DNA of 64,000 nt, from contig CM057233.1 in NCBI GenBank assembly GCA_029891385.1, positions 12,899,460 to 12,963,459 of the forward strand, written 5' to 3'. The notes beneath the pieces are model-generated. The model was not told the DNA's origin and ran no database searches. It saw nothing but the letters and a program-made list of their open reading frames with translations. This document shows positions 44,880-55,605 of the stretch, in pieces (the stretch's first letter is position 1; every line of letters starts with the position of its first letter). The position numbers and the translations under genes are program-made. This stretch comes from Erythroxylum novogranatense. Its lineage: Eukaryota; Streptophyta; Magnoliopsida; Malpighiales; Erythroxylaceae.

Positions 44880-46073
44880 ATGGTAGAATCACATATATAC
44901 ATTGCAGAAGGTGCCTCAGTCACTAGACCTCCAGCATTCAACGGAGAAGACTATCATTATTGGAAAGATAAAATGCGACTGTTCATAGAATCTACTCATG
45001 TTGACCTTTGGGATGTGATAGAGAATGGACCATATACACCAGTAGATGAAGAGGGAAATTTTATTCCACGAACCAGATGGACTGCTGACCAAAAGGTGAG
45101 AATTCAGTTGAACTCTAAGGCAAAATTCTTCTTGACGTGTGCCCTGAGCAGGAGTGAGTATGACAAAGTCCACGGATGCGACACTGCGAAGGAAATGTGG
45201 GACACATTGTCCATCGCTCATGAAGGCACAAACCAAGTCAAAGAATCCAAGATAAGCATTCTTGTGCACCAGTACGAGCTTTTCAAGATGAAAGAAGAAG
45301 AATCTATTGATCAAATGTTTGGAAGATTTCAGAAAATCGTCAATGGATTGAAAGCCCTTGGAAGAATGTACAATAACCAAGATCACGTAAGAAAGATCTT
45401 AAGAAGTCTTCCGAAGAGGTTGAGACCAAAAGTTACGGCGGTCCAGGAAGCTAAGGATTTGAGTGTGCTAAAGCTTGACGAGTTGCTTGGATCACTGAAG
45501 ATTCATGAAGTAGAGCTCGATGCTGAAGACAAACCCAAACGGGACAAGTCAATAGCACTGAAGGCCGGACAGAAGAACCACAAGACTCAAAGAAGGAGAA
45601 AGTCATCGAAAACATTAAAAATTGAAGAATCAAATAATGATGACTCAAGCAAATCAGAACAAGAGTCAAGTGATGAAGATGACGAATTATCGTTCATTTC
45701 CCAGAAGATAAGACGGATGTGGAAGAAGAAGTCCAAAGGAAGTCAATTCTTCAAGAAGAATAGCAAAGATAATGGTAAAGCAGAAAAGAAATCTAGCATA
45801 TGCTACGAGTGTAATCAACCTGGACATTACAAGTTCGAATGTCCTACTCTAAAGAAGAAACCAAAGACGAGTAGAGAAGGCAAGAAAAGCATGATGGCAA
45901 ATTGGGAAGATCTAGATTCATTAGAGTCATATACAAATTCCGAGACATCTCAACATGCTAATATCTGCCTAGTAGCCGAGGAAGAAAGTGATGAGGAGGT
46001 AAGTTCTGAATACGATAACTTGCATGATGCTTATTCAGAACTATTAGAGGATTCTGATGCTATTTTGAAATAG
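44880..46073 (+). CDS. gag: gag of copia element 2
   Basis: 397 codons, starting 43 bases after the PBS. The N-terminus has GEDYHYWKDKMRLFIES (DUF4219/UBN2-type, roughly residues 15-180), including MWDTLSIAHEG and QMFGRFQ. A Lys-rich linker follows (about 235-300). The zinc knuckle CYECNQPGHYKFEC is at residues 308-321 (C-X2-C-X4-H-X4-C), the RNA-binding motif of nucleocapsid. An acidic tail ends at a TAG (46071-46073), after which the same frame stays open to 46382. In SIRE-type elements gag and pol are in one frame, so this TAG could be either a mutation or an ancestral readthrough stop. Element 1 also lacks an intact version to decide. The longest uninterrupted retrotransposon ORF here apart from the extra ORF. 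Confidence 0.93.
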   Translation: MVESHIYIAEGASVTRPPAFNGEDYHYWKDKMRLFIESTHVDLWDVIENGPYTPVDEEGNFIPRTRWTADQKVRIQLNSKAKFFLTCALSRSEYDKVHGCDTAKEMWDTLSIAHEGTNQVKESKISILVHQYELFKMKEEESIDQMFGRFQKIVNGLKALGRMYNNQDHVRKILRSLPKRLRPKVTAVQEAKDLSVLKLDELLGSLKIHEVELDAEDKPKRDKSIALKAGQKNHKTQRRRKSSKTLKIEESNNDDSSKSEQESSDEDDELSFISQKIRRMWKKKSKGSQFFKKNSKDNGKAEKKSSICYECNQPGHYKFECPTLKKKPKTSREGKKSMMANWEDLDSLESYTNSETSQHANICLVAEEESDEEVSSEYDNLHDAYSELLEDSDAILK

Positions 46074-46382
46074 TATAAACTGTTAAAGAAGAAGTATGTA
46101 GAAAATCTTAAACATACAGAAGAAATAGTGAGAGAAAATATTTGCTTAAAGAAACAACTAGAGGAGAAAAAGAAAGTTGTAGATAAATCTGATGAGATAA
46201 ATAAGTTAAAGCTTAGAATTAAGAGTCTTTCATCTGATTTAGCTACCTTCACTGAGAGTACAAAGAAAATGAATGAGATGCTAGGAAAATGTAGACATCT
46301 GAGTGATAAAACCAGATTAGAGTTTACGGGTAATAAGTTTCATTATCATATAAAGCCTTTTTCTCAAAATAAAGGGTATTAA
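46074..46382 (+). pseudogene. Coiled-coil continuation of gag, element 2
   Basis: It is in frame with gag after the TAG. It is rich in Lys/Glu/Leu (for example KKQLEEKKKVVDKSDEINKL), typical of a coiled coil, and ends in a TAA. The matching stretch in element 1 (5610-5860, minus) is also present, so it is an ancestral part of the polyprotein between the knuckle and protease. Confidence 0.7.
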
Positions 46383-46500
46383 CAAACATGTTTTCATCAA
46401 CAATTTAGTAAAAGGCATCAAAAAATTTATTATATGCATATTATTAACCAGAAAGGACCCAAGAAAATATAGGTACCAAAGAGTAAATTAGTTTCTCCTG

Positions 46501-46749
46501 TAGATATCCTTCCTTAGAAGATGCAACAAGCACCGTTGGTATTTAGATAGTGGCTGCTCGCGACATATGACAGGAAAAAGATCTATGTTCCTAGATCTTC
46601 AGTATAAGAAGGGAGGATCGGTGACTTTCGGAGATAACCAGTAGGGCAAGATAATTGGAATCGGTAAGATAGGTAAAGATTCCTTTGCATGCATAGATAA
46701 TGTACTGCTTGTTGATGGTCTGAAGCACAATCTGATTAGTGTAAGTCAA
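46501..46749 (+). pseudogene. Aspartic protease region, element 2
   Basis: HRWYLDSGCSRHMTGK contains the active-site DSG (Asp codon at 46546). A TAG at 46642-46644 interrupts [12 protein letters not shown] where element 1 has Gln. The frame differs from gag, so an indel lies in 46383-46500, where the motif upstream of protease (GPKK.WVPK) is also damaged. It continues in frame into the integrase ORF. Confidence 0.85.
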
Positions 46750-47793
46750 TTGTGTGATTTTGGTTTCTTAGTCACGTTCAATCAAAATCTTTGTGAAGTC
46801 AGAAACAAAGATGGGTCTATATTCTTTTCTGCCAAGAGAAGAAATAATCTTTATAAAATTGACTTAGAAGATTTTCAAGATCAAAATTTTTCATGTTTTC
46901 TATCTTCTGAAGAAGAAAGACTAATCTGGCATAAAAAGCTAGGTCATGTCTCTTTTAAACACATTTCAAAGTTGGCAAAATTTGATTTGGTAAGAGGTTT
47001 ACCAAAAATGAGTTTTGACAAAGAATTTTTCTTTGAAATTTGTTTGAAAGGAAAACAAGTTAAAACATCGTTTTCTCCTAAAAATTTTGAAACATCTTCT
47101 AGACCTTTAGAGTTGTTACATATGGATTTATTTGGTCTAACTAGGATAATAAGTATTGGTGGAAATAAATATGGACTTGTTATTGTTGCTGACTTTACTA
47201 TATTTTGTTGGATACTGTTTTTGTCACATAAAGATGAATCTTTTAAGTGTTTTAGGACCTTTTCCAAAAAGTTACAAATTGAAAAAGAAGTACCTATAGC
47301 CAGTATCAGGAGTGATTATGATGGAGAGTTAGAGAATGAGAAGTTTAGATTATTCTGTGAGGATAATGGAATTTTCCATAATTTCTCTGCTCCTAGGACT
47401 CCACAACAGAATGGAGTTGTTGAAAGGAAGAACAGGACGATTCAAGAAATGGCAAGGACTATGCTATGTGAGATGAATCTTCCTAAGTACTTCTGGGCAA
47501 ACGCTGTGAATACAACGTGTTATATTCAGAACAGAATACTGTTGCGACCTCTGTTGAAGAAGACTCCTTATGAGTTATGGAATGGAAGGAGACCAAACAT
47601 ATCTTACTTTCATCCATTCGGTTGCAAGTGCTCTATTCTGAATACAAAGGAATTGTTGGATAAGTTCGATTCAAAGACCTATTTAGAAATTTTTCTAGGC
47701 TACTCATCGTCATCTAAGGCATTTCGGGTATATAACCTTATTTTAAAGACAGTTGAGGAAACCATCCATGTCAAGTTTGATGATCGTTCCTAA
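46750..47793 (+). pseudogene. Integrase, element 2
   Basis: 347 codons, open upstream to 46645 in the same frame as protease. The gag_pre-integrase zinc finger has His61 and His66 (WHKKLGH) but reads FFFEIC where element 1 has FFCENC, so one of the two zinc-binding Cys is lost. The catalytic core has Asp126 (HMDLFG), Asp189 (IRSDYDGE) and Glu225 (NGVVERK), with exactly 35 residues between the last two. VDDFTR in element 1 is VADFTI here. The C-terminal part (GCKCSILNTKELLDKF, FLGYSSSSKAF) ends at a TAA where element 1 reads on towards RT. Confidence 0.92.
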
Positions 47794-48018
47794 CCCCATA
47801 AGGAAGATGACATGGAGAGTGAAGGTCCTTCAAAGAACTTAGATGATACAACAAAAACTCCATCATCAGGAACTCAAGTAGATAAGGTTGAGGATATTCC
47901 ATAAACTATAGGATTAAAAAGAGATTGGAAATATTGAAGTTCTCATCCAAAAGAGCTAATTATCGGAGAGACCTCAGAAGGAGTTAGGACAAGGTCCAAC
48001 TTCAGAAGAGAAGCTAAT

Positions 48019-48708
48019 GTGGCTTTCATCTCTGAAATAGAGCCTAAGAAGATTGAGGAAGCTCTTCAGGACGAAGCTTGGGTTTTAGCCATGCAAGAGG
48101 AGCTGAATCAATTTACTAGGAATAATGTTTGGTCCTTATTTCCAAAACCCTCGAAGAAATCCATTATAGGAACCAGATGGGTTTTTAAGAATAAGTTAGA
48201 CAAATCAGGTAGAGTAAGTCGGAATAAAGCTAGATTAGTAGCTCAAGGATATAATCAGCAAGAAGGGATAGACTACAATGAGACATATGCTCCAGTAGCA
48301 AGACTTGAAGCTATTAGGATATTGTTGGCATATGCTGTTTGTCATGATATAAAGTTGTTTCATATGGATGTGAAGAGCGCTTTTCTGAATGGTTTTATAG
48401 ATGAAGAGGTGTATGTGAAGCAACCTCCTAGCTTTGAGGATGTTAAAAATCCAAATCATGTCTATAGACTTCATAAAGCTTTATACGGCCTGAAGCAAGC
48501 TCCTAGAGCTTGGTATGATTGTCTAAGTAATTTTCTCTTAGAGAGTGGGTTTACTAGAGGCCAAGTTGATAAGACGCTTTTCAGAAAGGATTATGAGAAT
48601 GAGTTTATCTTAGTACAAATCTATGTTGATGATATTATATTTGGTGCTACTTCAAAGAAGTTATGTATGAGTTTTAAGAGTCTGATGAAAAATGAGTTTG
48701 ATGGGTGA
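48019..48708 (+). pseudogene. Reverse transcriptase, element 2
   Basis: 229 codons in the same frame as integrase. The link between them (47794-48018) has several stops. RVT_2 motifs: GTRWVFKNKL (51-60), ARLVAQGYNQ (71-80), catalytic Asp117 in MDVKSAFLNG, LKQAPRAWYD, and YVDD (202-205) in QIYVDDIIFGA. The catalytic triad is complete, but a frameshift at about 48705 throws the thumb/connection part into another frame. Confidence 0.94.
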
Positions 48709-48907
48709 GTTAAAGTTCTTTCTTGGGTTGCAAGTTAAGCTAACCGAAGAGAAAATCTTTATCCATCAACAAAAGTATTCGAAAGAATTGTTTTCTAAAT
48801 TGGATATGAATAAGGTAAAGCCTATGGCGACTCCGATGCATCCTTCGAACCTTTTGTCGAAAGATGAACTTGGTAAGAAGGTGGATCAAACCACATATAG
48901 AGGATGA
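48692..48907 (+). pseudogene. RT thumb/connection segment, element 2
   Basis: Starts GELKFFLGLQVKL and includes KIFIHQQKY and MATPMHPSNL, the usual copia sequence after YVDD. It is offset from the RT frame and ends at a stop in VDQTTYRG. The next 200 bases (to about 49120) are scrambled RT/RNase H linker. Confidence 0.85.
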
Positions 48908-49120
48908 TCGACTTTTATCTTTGTATCTTCTGACAAGTAGACTGATATTCTGCTCAAGATATGCTTGTGTGCAAGGTTTCAGCCGATCCTAGAGAGTCTC
49001 ATTTTATTGTTAAAAGGATTATGAGATATCTCGCAGTACTACCGATCTTTGCTTAATGTTCGAGAAAGGTAAAGATTTCAGTTAATCGGATATTGCGATG
49101 CGGACTATGCCAGAGATAGA

Positions 49121-49561
49121 ATTGAAAGGAAGAGCACTAGTGGAGGATGTCACTTTCTTGGCTCAAACCTAGTTTCCTGGTCAAGCAAGAGACAAAGCTC
49201 AATCGCTCTATCAACTGCCGAAGCTGAGTACATGTCTGCCGCAAGCTGTTGTTCAAAAACATTGTGGATTAAATATCAACTGGAAGATTATTCAGTTCAA
49301 GAAGAGGAGATCCCAATCAATTGCGACAACACCAGTGCCATTAATCTATCAAAGAACCCAATACAACATTCGAGAGTAAAGCATATCGAAGTTAGACATC
49401 ATTTCTTGAGAGACTACGTTCAGAGGAAGGTGGTAAGACTACAGTTCGTTGAAACAGAGTATCAATGGGCAGATATCTTCACTAAACCATTAAGTGACGA
49501 ATGGTTCAAGGAAATCAGATGGAACCTTAACATGGTTATGTTAAATGGCCAGGCAGGCTAA
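49121..49561 (+). pseudogene. RNase H, element 2
   Basis: The frame is open from about 49121 (STSGGCHFLG) through SSIALSTAEAEYM, CDNTSAINLSKN, HIEVRHHFLRDYV and YQWADIFTKPL to the stop after NGQAG, the normal end of copia pol. The catalytic Glu of TAEAEY and the Asp residues of CDN and WADIF are all kept. It is the best preserved pol domain of this copy. Solo LTR D starts 38 bases after its stop. Confidence 0.9.
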
Positions 49562-50546
49562 GAGATCGTCAAAGTTAACAGCGTCAGAAATAGTGATTTT
49601 GTTGGGACCCGATCTGGGAACCGGATCCTAACCGAAAAAAGAAGAGCGAAAGATAGGGGAAAAATGCAAAAGAATCACAAAACGAGGAAATGGAACGAAA
49701 GCGGAATAACGAAACGAAATTATCGAATCATGAAGCGAAACAAAACGGAAAAATCGGATACAAATGGAGAAGACGAAATCGAAATCGGATTCGAATCGAA
49801 GGCAAGTATGAAAGATCGAATGGAAAGCAAATAACAAAGCGGACTGAATCGAAGCAAACAAACGATCAAAAGCAAATCAAATATAGAGACAAGCACAAAC
49901 GGATCCGACATCCGATAACATCCATCTTAACAAACGAACGCAGTGGAGACTTTAGACTTAAACTGTCCCAAAATCTGGTATAAATTTTTTTTCTTTTTCT
50001 TATATTCACCTTTATTCGAACTAAAGCAAATCAAATAAAATGAATTCCCACTTTTGGAAATTCATTCTCATACAAATCTCAATGCTTGAATCATATTCTT
50101 ATATATCCATACAAATCTCCAAATTACATTTTTATCCCAAATTTTATCGAAAATTCGGCAGCATAACGGCTGTAGTTGTCCTAACCCAAAACCTGCAAAT
50201 GGTAAAATACACTTCTAAAATTTCCAATCAAACATACAAACATCAAAATCCACCGGACCCTCCTTCTGGGATCTCAGCATACACAAACGCAAACCTAATT
50301 CTAAAACACTTTCATAATTGTAATTCAATCTACTAATTTCATAATTCAATCTCATTCCCAAACTCATACACAATTTCATACTCTCAACCATCAATTCGTA
50401 ATCCGCATACATTCTGAAATACATGCTCGAAATACATCATAATCGCTTACTTAACGACAATTCAAGCCATAAACATTATTAATATCCAAATCTCAATTCA
50501 CATAACAATACAGGCGACGCAAAATCGGACCAAACGTCTTCACATT

Positions 50547-50892
50547 CTTTCATCTGATCTCCTGCTCAAAACCTGGAGATGGGGATGAAAGGGGGAAGAG
50601 CTTGGAAGCTCGTGGATAACACCTTTATAAATTGACAAATAAGCAGAACTCATTTTTCATAGGCTTTTCGCCAAAAGGGCTATTTTTTAAAAAAAATTTG
50701 TAACTTTGTAAACAGTTTCCTCAAACCTTTCAATTTTTCAAACTTTTCATATAAATCCCACTTCTTCATTTCTCAATTTTAAACATGAATGTAGCACACA
50801 GAAGCAAATCAAAAACACGTAACATATCAAAATGGTCTGGTTCGGTCCGAAATAGAACGTACTGCACATTCCCGTATAGCGGTCCTGTGCAG
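50547..50892 (-). other. Conserved stem-loop block, LTR D
   Basis: The 45-nt hairpin (50547-50591) has a long stem: CTTTCATC..ATCTCC against GGAGAT..GATGAAAG. Only one 31-nt stem-loop is left (50862-50892, CTGCAC/GTGCAG). The second is deleted, with 'gaacaaaagggagtcc' at the junction. Confidence 0.8.
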
Positions 50893-52325
50893 CTGTGAAC
50901 AAAAGGGAGTCCGAAATCGGAGCTCCATGCCACTAGCAGGCAGCCGAGAGAAGGCTATAAACAAATAGAGACAATGCATTGACTCACAGAAGGGACCTAA
51001 CCAAACCCACCTAAACACATAATCGAAAACGAAATTCGAGTTGCCCGAAGGCACTTTTCCAAAATCTTGATTTTCAAACTTTTCATACTGTGTCATACTA
51101 GACACATTCACATATTCACATAGCTTACATATTCACATATCACATCAATAAACATATTCAATCTCAACTCAGCAATTTAATCACCAGAACAATGAATGCA
51201 AGTTATTTCTTTAAAACATAAATCAACCGTATACAATTGCCTAAAGCACATTTTTCAAATTTGTTAACTCATTCAAAAACTAAGAATTTCTTCAATCTTG
51301 CATTTTCAAAAATCATTTAGAAATCATAATTTCAAACATTATTCCACTTGTTTTTTTTTCAAATATTTACAAAAATAATAATTTATCAAAACCCAATTTT
51401 TACTTTCTTAAATTTTCAAAAGTTCATATGTAGCTTACAAATTAAAATATAAATATGCTACCCACCTCGAATCGATGCCAGAAATTTGTTCCAAGCTCCA
51501 ATTTGACTAATTCTTCTTTTCTTCTTCCAATTAAATTTTCCCTAAACCAATATCATCAAAACTCAACCTCATAAATAACATAATTCTTAAAATTAATGTC
51601 ATAATTCATCAATTCATACTAATTCCAAGATATTTAAATCACCAATCTTTAAAATCTCCAAATTCCAAATTAGACCTAAACCGATTCATTCAAATTCAAT
51701 ATCATATTTAACTTAATTTCTCAAATTGAGCTTAGAAAATATTAATTCCTCACATATTCAAGCTATCTAAATCTCTAATTTTCAAAAACCCCAATTTCTA
51801 AAATTGACCTAAACCAATTTACCCAAATTTAATATCATAAATTACAATTTCTTCAAAATTGATATCGTATTTCACCAATTCATCATACTTTCCATGATTC
51901 TCAGCCAATAATTTTCAAAAATTCCAAATTCTAAAATTGGGCATAATCCTAATTCACAATTATTCAAAATTGATCCAACATACTTAGCAATCTCTCAAAT
52001 TGACTTCAAATACCACAAACTCATGTCATAATCATGCTAAAACAACCAAAAATTTAAGAAAATCTCAAAGCTCGAAATTTCCTCTTACCTCATTTCTCCT
52101 CCAATTTTTGGATTTCTTAGTTCATGATGAAGCTCTCTTCATTCTCCATCCTTTTCCTTCTTGAAAGAAGCACAAAAATCATCTTGGAAGCTTGGAAAAA
52201 CAAAAAACCCTCACTTCTCTCTCTTCTTTCTCCATGGCCGAAACTTCTTCTCCTTTCTCTTCTTATTTTCTTCTTTTCCTCTACTCATTTTCGTGCTTTC
52301 CCTTAACAAAAATGACAACATCATC

Positions 52326-52333
52326 TATTTATA
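52326..52333 (-). promoter_or_regulatory. TATA box in LTR D
   Basis: The minus strand reads CACTATAAATAGA about 240 bases before the donor-like site. LTR E has the same box at 59273-59280. A, B and C have lost it at the aligned position. Confidence 0.65.
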
Positions 52334-53167
52334 GTGCTAAGTCATTTAAATGACTGGTAATTGACCAAATTACCCTTACTCTTTAGCCCAATTTCTGAAT
52401 TTGCCCCTACACTTTACTTTAAGTCATGCTCACTTGCGGACATGTTTCGCACTATCAATTTGAAGGAATTTATCAAAACTTCCTTCTAAATAAATGTTCC
52501 TTTATGTCTTAATTTCATAATATCACTAAAATCATCCAATTCGGAGCACTACATCAAAATTTATGCTCAAAATATTTCAGATATGTTCATGTTCTAACAC
52601 ATTTTCCAGCACGTTATTTCCATCTAGCAATTGACATTCTTAATCAAAAAATTGAAACTTAATATCTTCATAACAATTGTAGGCCTATTTCTCTAGTTTA
52701 ATTCAAAACAAGAATCACCTCATTTAGATTACCAGATCAAAAGTTATGCCCAAAATACGTTCAGATGTTCTTAATCCAAAACTGCACACTAATCCAAACT
52801 TTCATTCATAAATTGAAAATCTTAAGGGCTAAATTGAAATTCACTTTCTTCATATAACTTGTAGCACCATGTCTTAATTTTATTTTTCCTCAAGAATCAC
52901 ATCAATCGGATCTCCACAGATCCCAAATTTCTCAAAATACTGAACTATATTCGGAAAATTTCCTGACTCACTTTGATTAATTTAATCACCCTTAATTTAA
53001 TCTCATAAAATTACAAATTTCCTGTGAGGATGTAGGGAATTATCTTAGAAATCTAACGCTTCAAGAATCAACTCAATCGGATGTCGGACGGAGAAGATAT
53101 AAGCAAAATAGTGGATAAAGGTCGGATTTGAAAAAGTAAAGTCAAGAAAACCAAAAGAACAAAACGG

Positions 53168-53332
53168 CATCGTGCGAGGGCAGAACGTCCGCGTTTGGGC
53201 GAGGCGAGGGAGAGCTCGCCCTCACGAGACGCTCGCCCTGGCGAGCGCTCGCAGCCCTCGCGAGGGCACTCGTAGGGCTAATCGCTCGCCCTCGTGAGGG
53301 CTCGCCCTCGCGAGAGGGCACCTGAACCAAAA
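53168..53332. repeat. GC-rich self-complementary tract in LTR D
   Basis: It is built from CGAGGGCGAGC-like words and their reverse complement GCTCGCCCTCG in alternation, so it can fold on itself in many ways. It is extremely CpG-rich compared with the flanking AT-rich sequence. Confidence 0.9.
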
Positions 53333-54405
53333 CTTTTCTATTTTTTTTCACATAAGTAAATCTCAAATTTTCAAAATTCATAGCTCTTGATCCCGAACTC
53401 CAAATATGACAAATTTGGTCTCTATAGAAAGCTTGAAGGAAGCTCCACAACTTCCATGTAGAACTCTAAAACTAATTCCATCTCTAAAGTGATCAAATTT
53501 CTAATCAAAGATTCGGTCCAATTTAATAAATCCTTAAACAAAGACTCAACTTTGAAAATTTGCATCTTTCAACACCAAAGTCCAATCATGTCATATTTTA
53601 TATCGATGCGATTAGAAAATCACCTACAACTTCCATGAAGGACATACAATTCAATTTGACCTCTAAGGAAGTCAATTTTTCAGTCAAAAGTTCTGTCATC
53701 GAATAATCATGCTAAAATCATAACAGAAACTTGTAAAAATCATAACTTATTATGCCTTGATCGAACAATTCTATACTTTATGTCAAAATAAAGATCAAAA
53801 CATTATATAAATCTTTTATGAAGAACTCAGAAGCAAATTCAACCACTAACTAGGTCAATTTCTCAATCAAAGTTTTAGCCATAACATAAGTCAATCGATA
53901 ACACACCTAAACTTTGACTGATCATAACTTTCATTTCCGATATCGCAAAATTGCAAACTTTATGGCTACAGAAAACTCTCAACATGACCTACAAGTTTCA
54001 TGTAGAACATTTTCTCAAATTTTGACTAAATCAAAAGTCAACTCTCAATGGTCAAAAAGTCAAGCTTTCTAAATTCTTCAAATTGTCACACTTTTTCTTT
54101 GTAATTCTTGCTATTTAACTTCATTTCAATCAACTCATCCACTTTTGAATATTCAATAAAAAGTCGGGGTTCAACAGGTTTACAGCTGGTAACTTCTCTC
54201 ACAAGGAAGTTATGGAGGGAAAATCTCATAGTCTTGAGGATCCCAATGATTCTAGAACACACCGGATAAGACCCCTACGAGTAGTCTGAAATTAAAATCA
54301 TTACGGTTACTCTCAAACACAGACGTTTCATCTCTCTCTAAAACTCTTGAAATCAACTTTTCCTTTGAAGAACACCTTACCAGAGCCAGTTTCTATTCAG
54401 AATCA

Positions 54406-55605
54406 ATGGAGCCAGCTATGATGTATGGAAGACATGTCGACTTCGAATCTCTGAGGAAAGATGCTATGGATGTTGAACCAGAGGTTGTAGAAGCTGGATG
54501 GAGAAAGTTTTTCCAGGTGCGGGAACCAGTATATACTGATGAGGTATATGACTTTTGGAAGAATGCGCAACTGGTAGATAACACCATTGTCTCTACAGTA
54601 GATGGAATATCTATTATTGTGACAAAGGAGATAGTAGAGAAGGTGACTGAATGCTCATCAGTTGGAGAAACCTTGTCAAGCAAAGCCAGATGGATGACAA
54701 AGGTTAGTTTGAAGGAAGAAGATGTCAGTAAACAGCTATATGGAGTCAATGACCCCTTGGAGAGGAAGACTTTGAGTCTAGTCCCGAAAGCCAAGGTTCT
54801 TCATGCGATTATGTTCAATTGCATCTTACCTAGAACAGGGTCAAGGCATCTAGTGACTACCTTGGATGAGCAATGTCTGTTCTATTTGCTAAATCGTCGT
54901 CCAATAGACCTACCATTTTTAATTTTTCATTATATGGTTAAGGGGATGAAGCATACCAATAGTTATCCTTACGGCATGCTACTTACGAGGATTTTTAAGG
55001 AATCTAGAGTCCTTCTTCACAGAGGAATCAGAAGGATGATATCTATCAAGAGTTCTATTAACTCAGATACGATAAGAAGAATGGGCTTGAAGGTGGTGAT
55101 AAAAGAAGAAGCAGATTCTACGAAGAAAACTATAACTGAGGGGGAGCAGTTACTGAAGAAGTCTCCCGCTACAAGTTCTAAATCTCAAGTAAGTATGAGA
55201 TTGCCGATAGATGAAAGAAGAAAATTATCTGGAAGGCCGTTGATAAAACTTGCGAGTCCTCAAAGAAAAGTTAGCCTAGTTCGGAGGACAGATGAAGGTG
55301 CGTCGAAAAGAAAAGGAGAGAATCTTTTAGGTAAAATTTCTAAGAAGGCGAGGAGATCACCTAGGATTCGTACTCTGAGACAACAGGAAGAGAGGAAAGC
55401 CAGAGAGCAGAGTCAGGTTAAAGTTTCTGGATCTCGCGCACCACAGGCAACAAGATCTCTAGTCTCAATTTTACAAGAAGACTCAACCAAACAGGCTAAG
55501 GAGACTGAGAAGAAGAGAAAGTCGGAGACTGAGAAGCAGAAATCTGAAATTCAGAAAACTCCGAGACTAACTGAGGCAGAAGAAAAGACTAAAGTAATTA
55601 GTTGA
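54406..55605 (+). CDS. Extra 3' ORF of copia element 2, first part
   Basis: 399 codons from MEPAMMYG to a TGA. Residues about 10-185 resemble the 'putative plant transposon protein' domain (PF20167 type): EVYDFWKNAQLVDN, ISIIVTKEIVEKV, LHAIMFNCILPR, LLNRRPIDLPFLIFHYMVKG. Residues 230-399 are Lys/Arg/Ser/Glu-rich and look disordered, with a basic cluster KKARRSPRIR (313-322) that could be a nuclear localisation signal. No signal peptide or transmembrane helix is visible. The TGA (55603-55605) is probably a mutation, because the same frame continues to 56322 with only one more internal stop, and element 1 matches on both sides. Role unknown: positionally it is the env-like ORF of SIRE-type elements, but it shows no envelope features. 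Confidence 0.8.
   Translation: MEPAMMYGRHVDFESLRKDAMDVEPEVVEAGWRKFFQVREPVYTDEVYDFWKNAQLVDNTIVSTVDGISIIVTKEIVEKVTECSSVGETLSSKARWMTKVSLKEEDVSKQLYGVNDPLERKTLSLVPKAKVLHAIMFNCILPRTGSRHLVTTLDEQCLFYLLNRRPIDLPFLIFHYMVKGMKHTNSYPYGMLLTRIFKESRVLLHRGIRRMISIKSSINSDTIRRMGLKVVIKEEADSTKKTITEGEQLLKKSPATSSKSQVSMRLPIDERRKLSGRPLIKLASPQRKVSLVRRTDEGASKRKGENLLGKISKKARRSPRIRTLRQQEERKAREQSQVKVSGSRAPQATRSLVSILQEDSTKQAKETEKKRKSETEKQKSEIQKTPRLTEAEEKTKVIS

Larger units (their letters stand above)
49600..54176 (-). repeat. Solo LTR D of the giant-LTR family
   Basis: 4577 bp, flanked by GATTT (49595-49599) and GGTTT (54177-54181), a TSD with one mismatch. Element 1 lacks it at the same place, with the spacer reading on to 'acagctggtaacttctctc'. 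The terminal hairpin is at 49600-49633, the acceptor-like site at 50193-50194, the donor-like site at 52087-52088, a TATA box at 52326-52333 and a large GC-rich tract at 53168-53332. The outer end (near 54150) is shorter than in the other copies. Confidence 0.92.
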
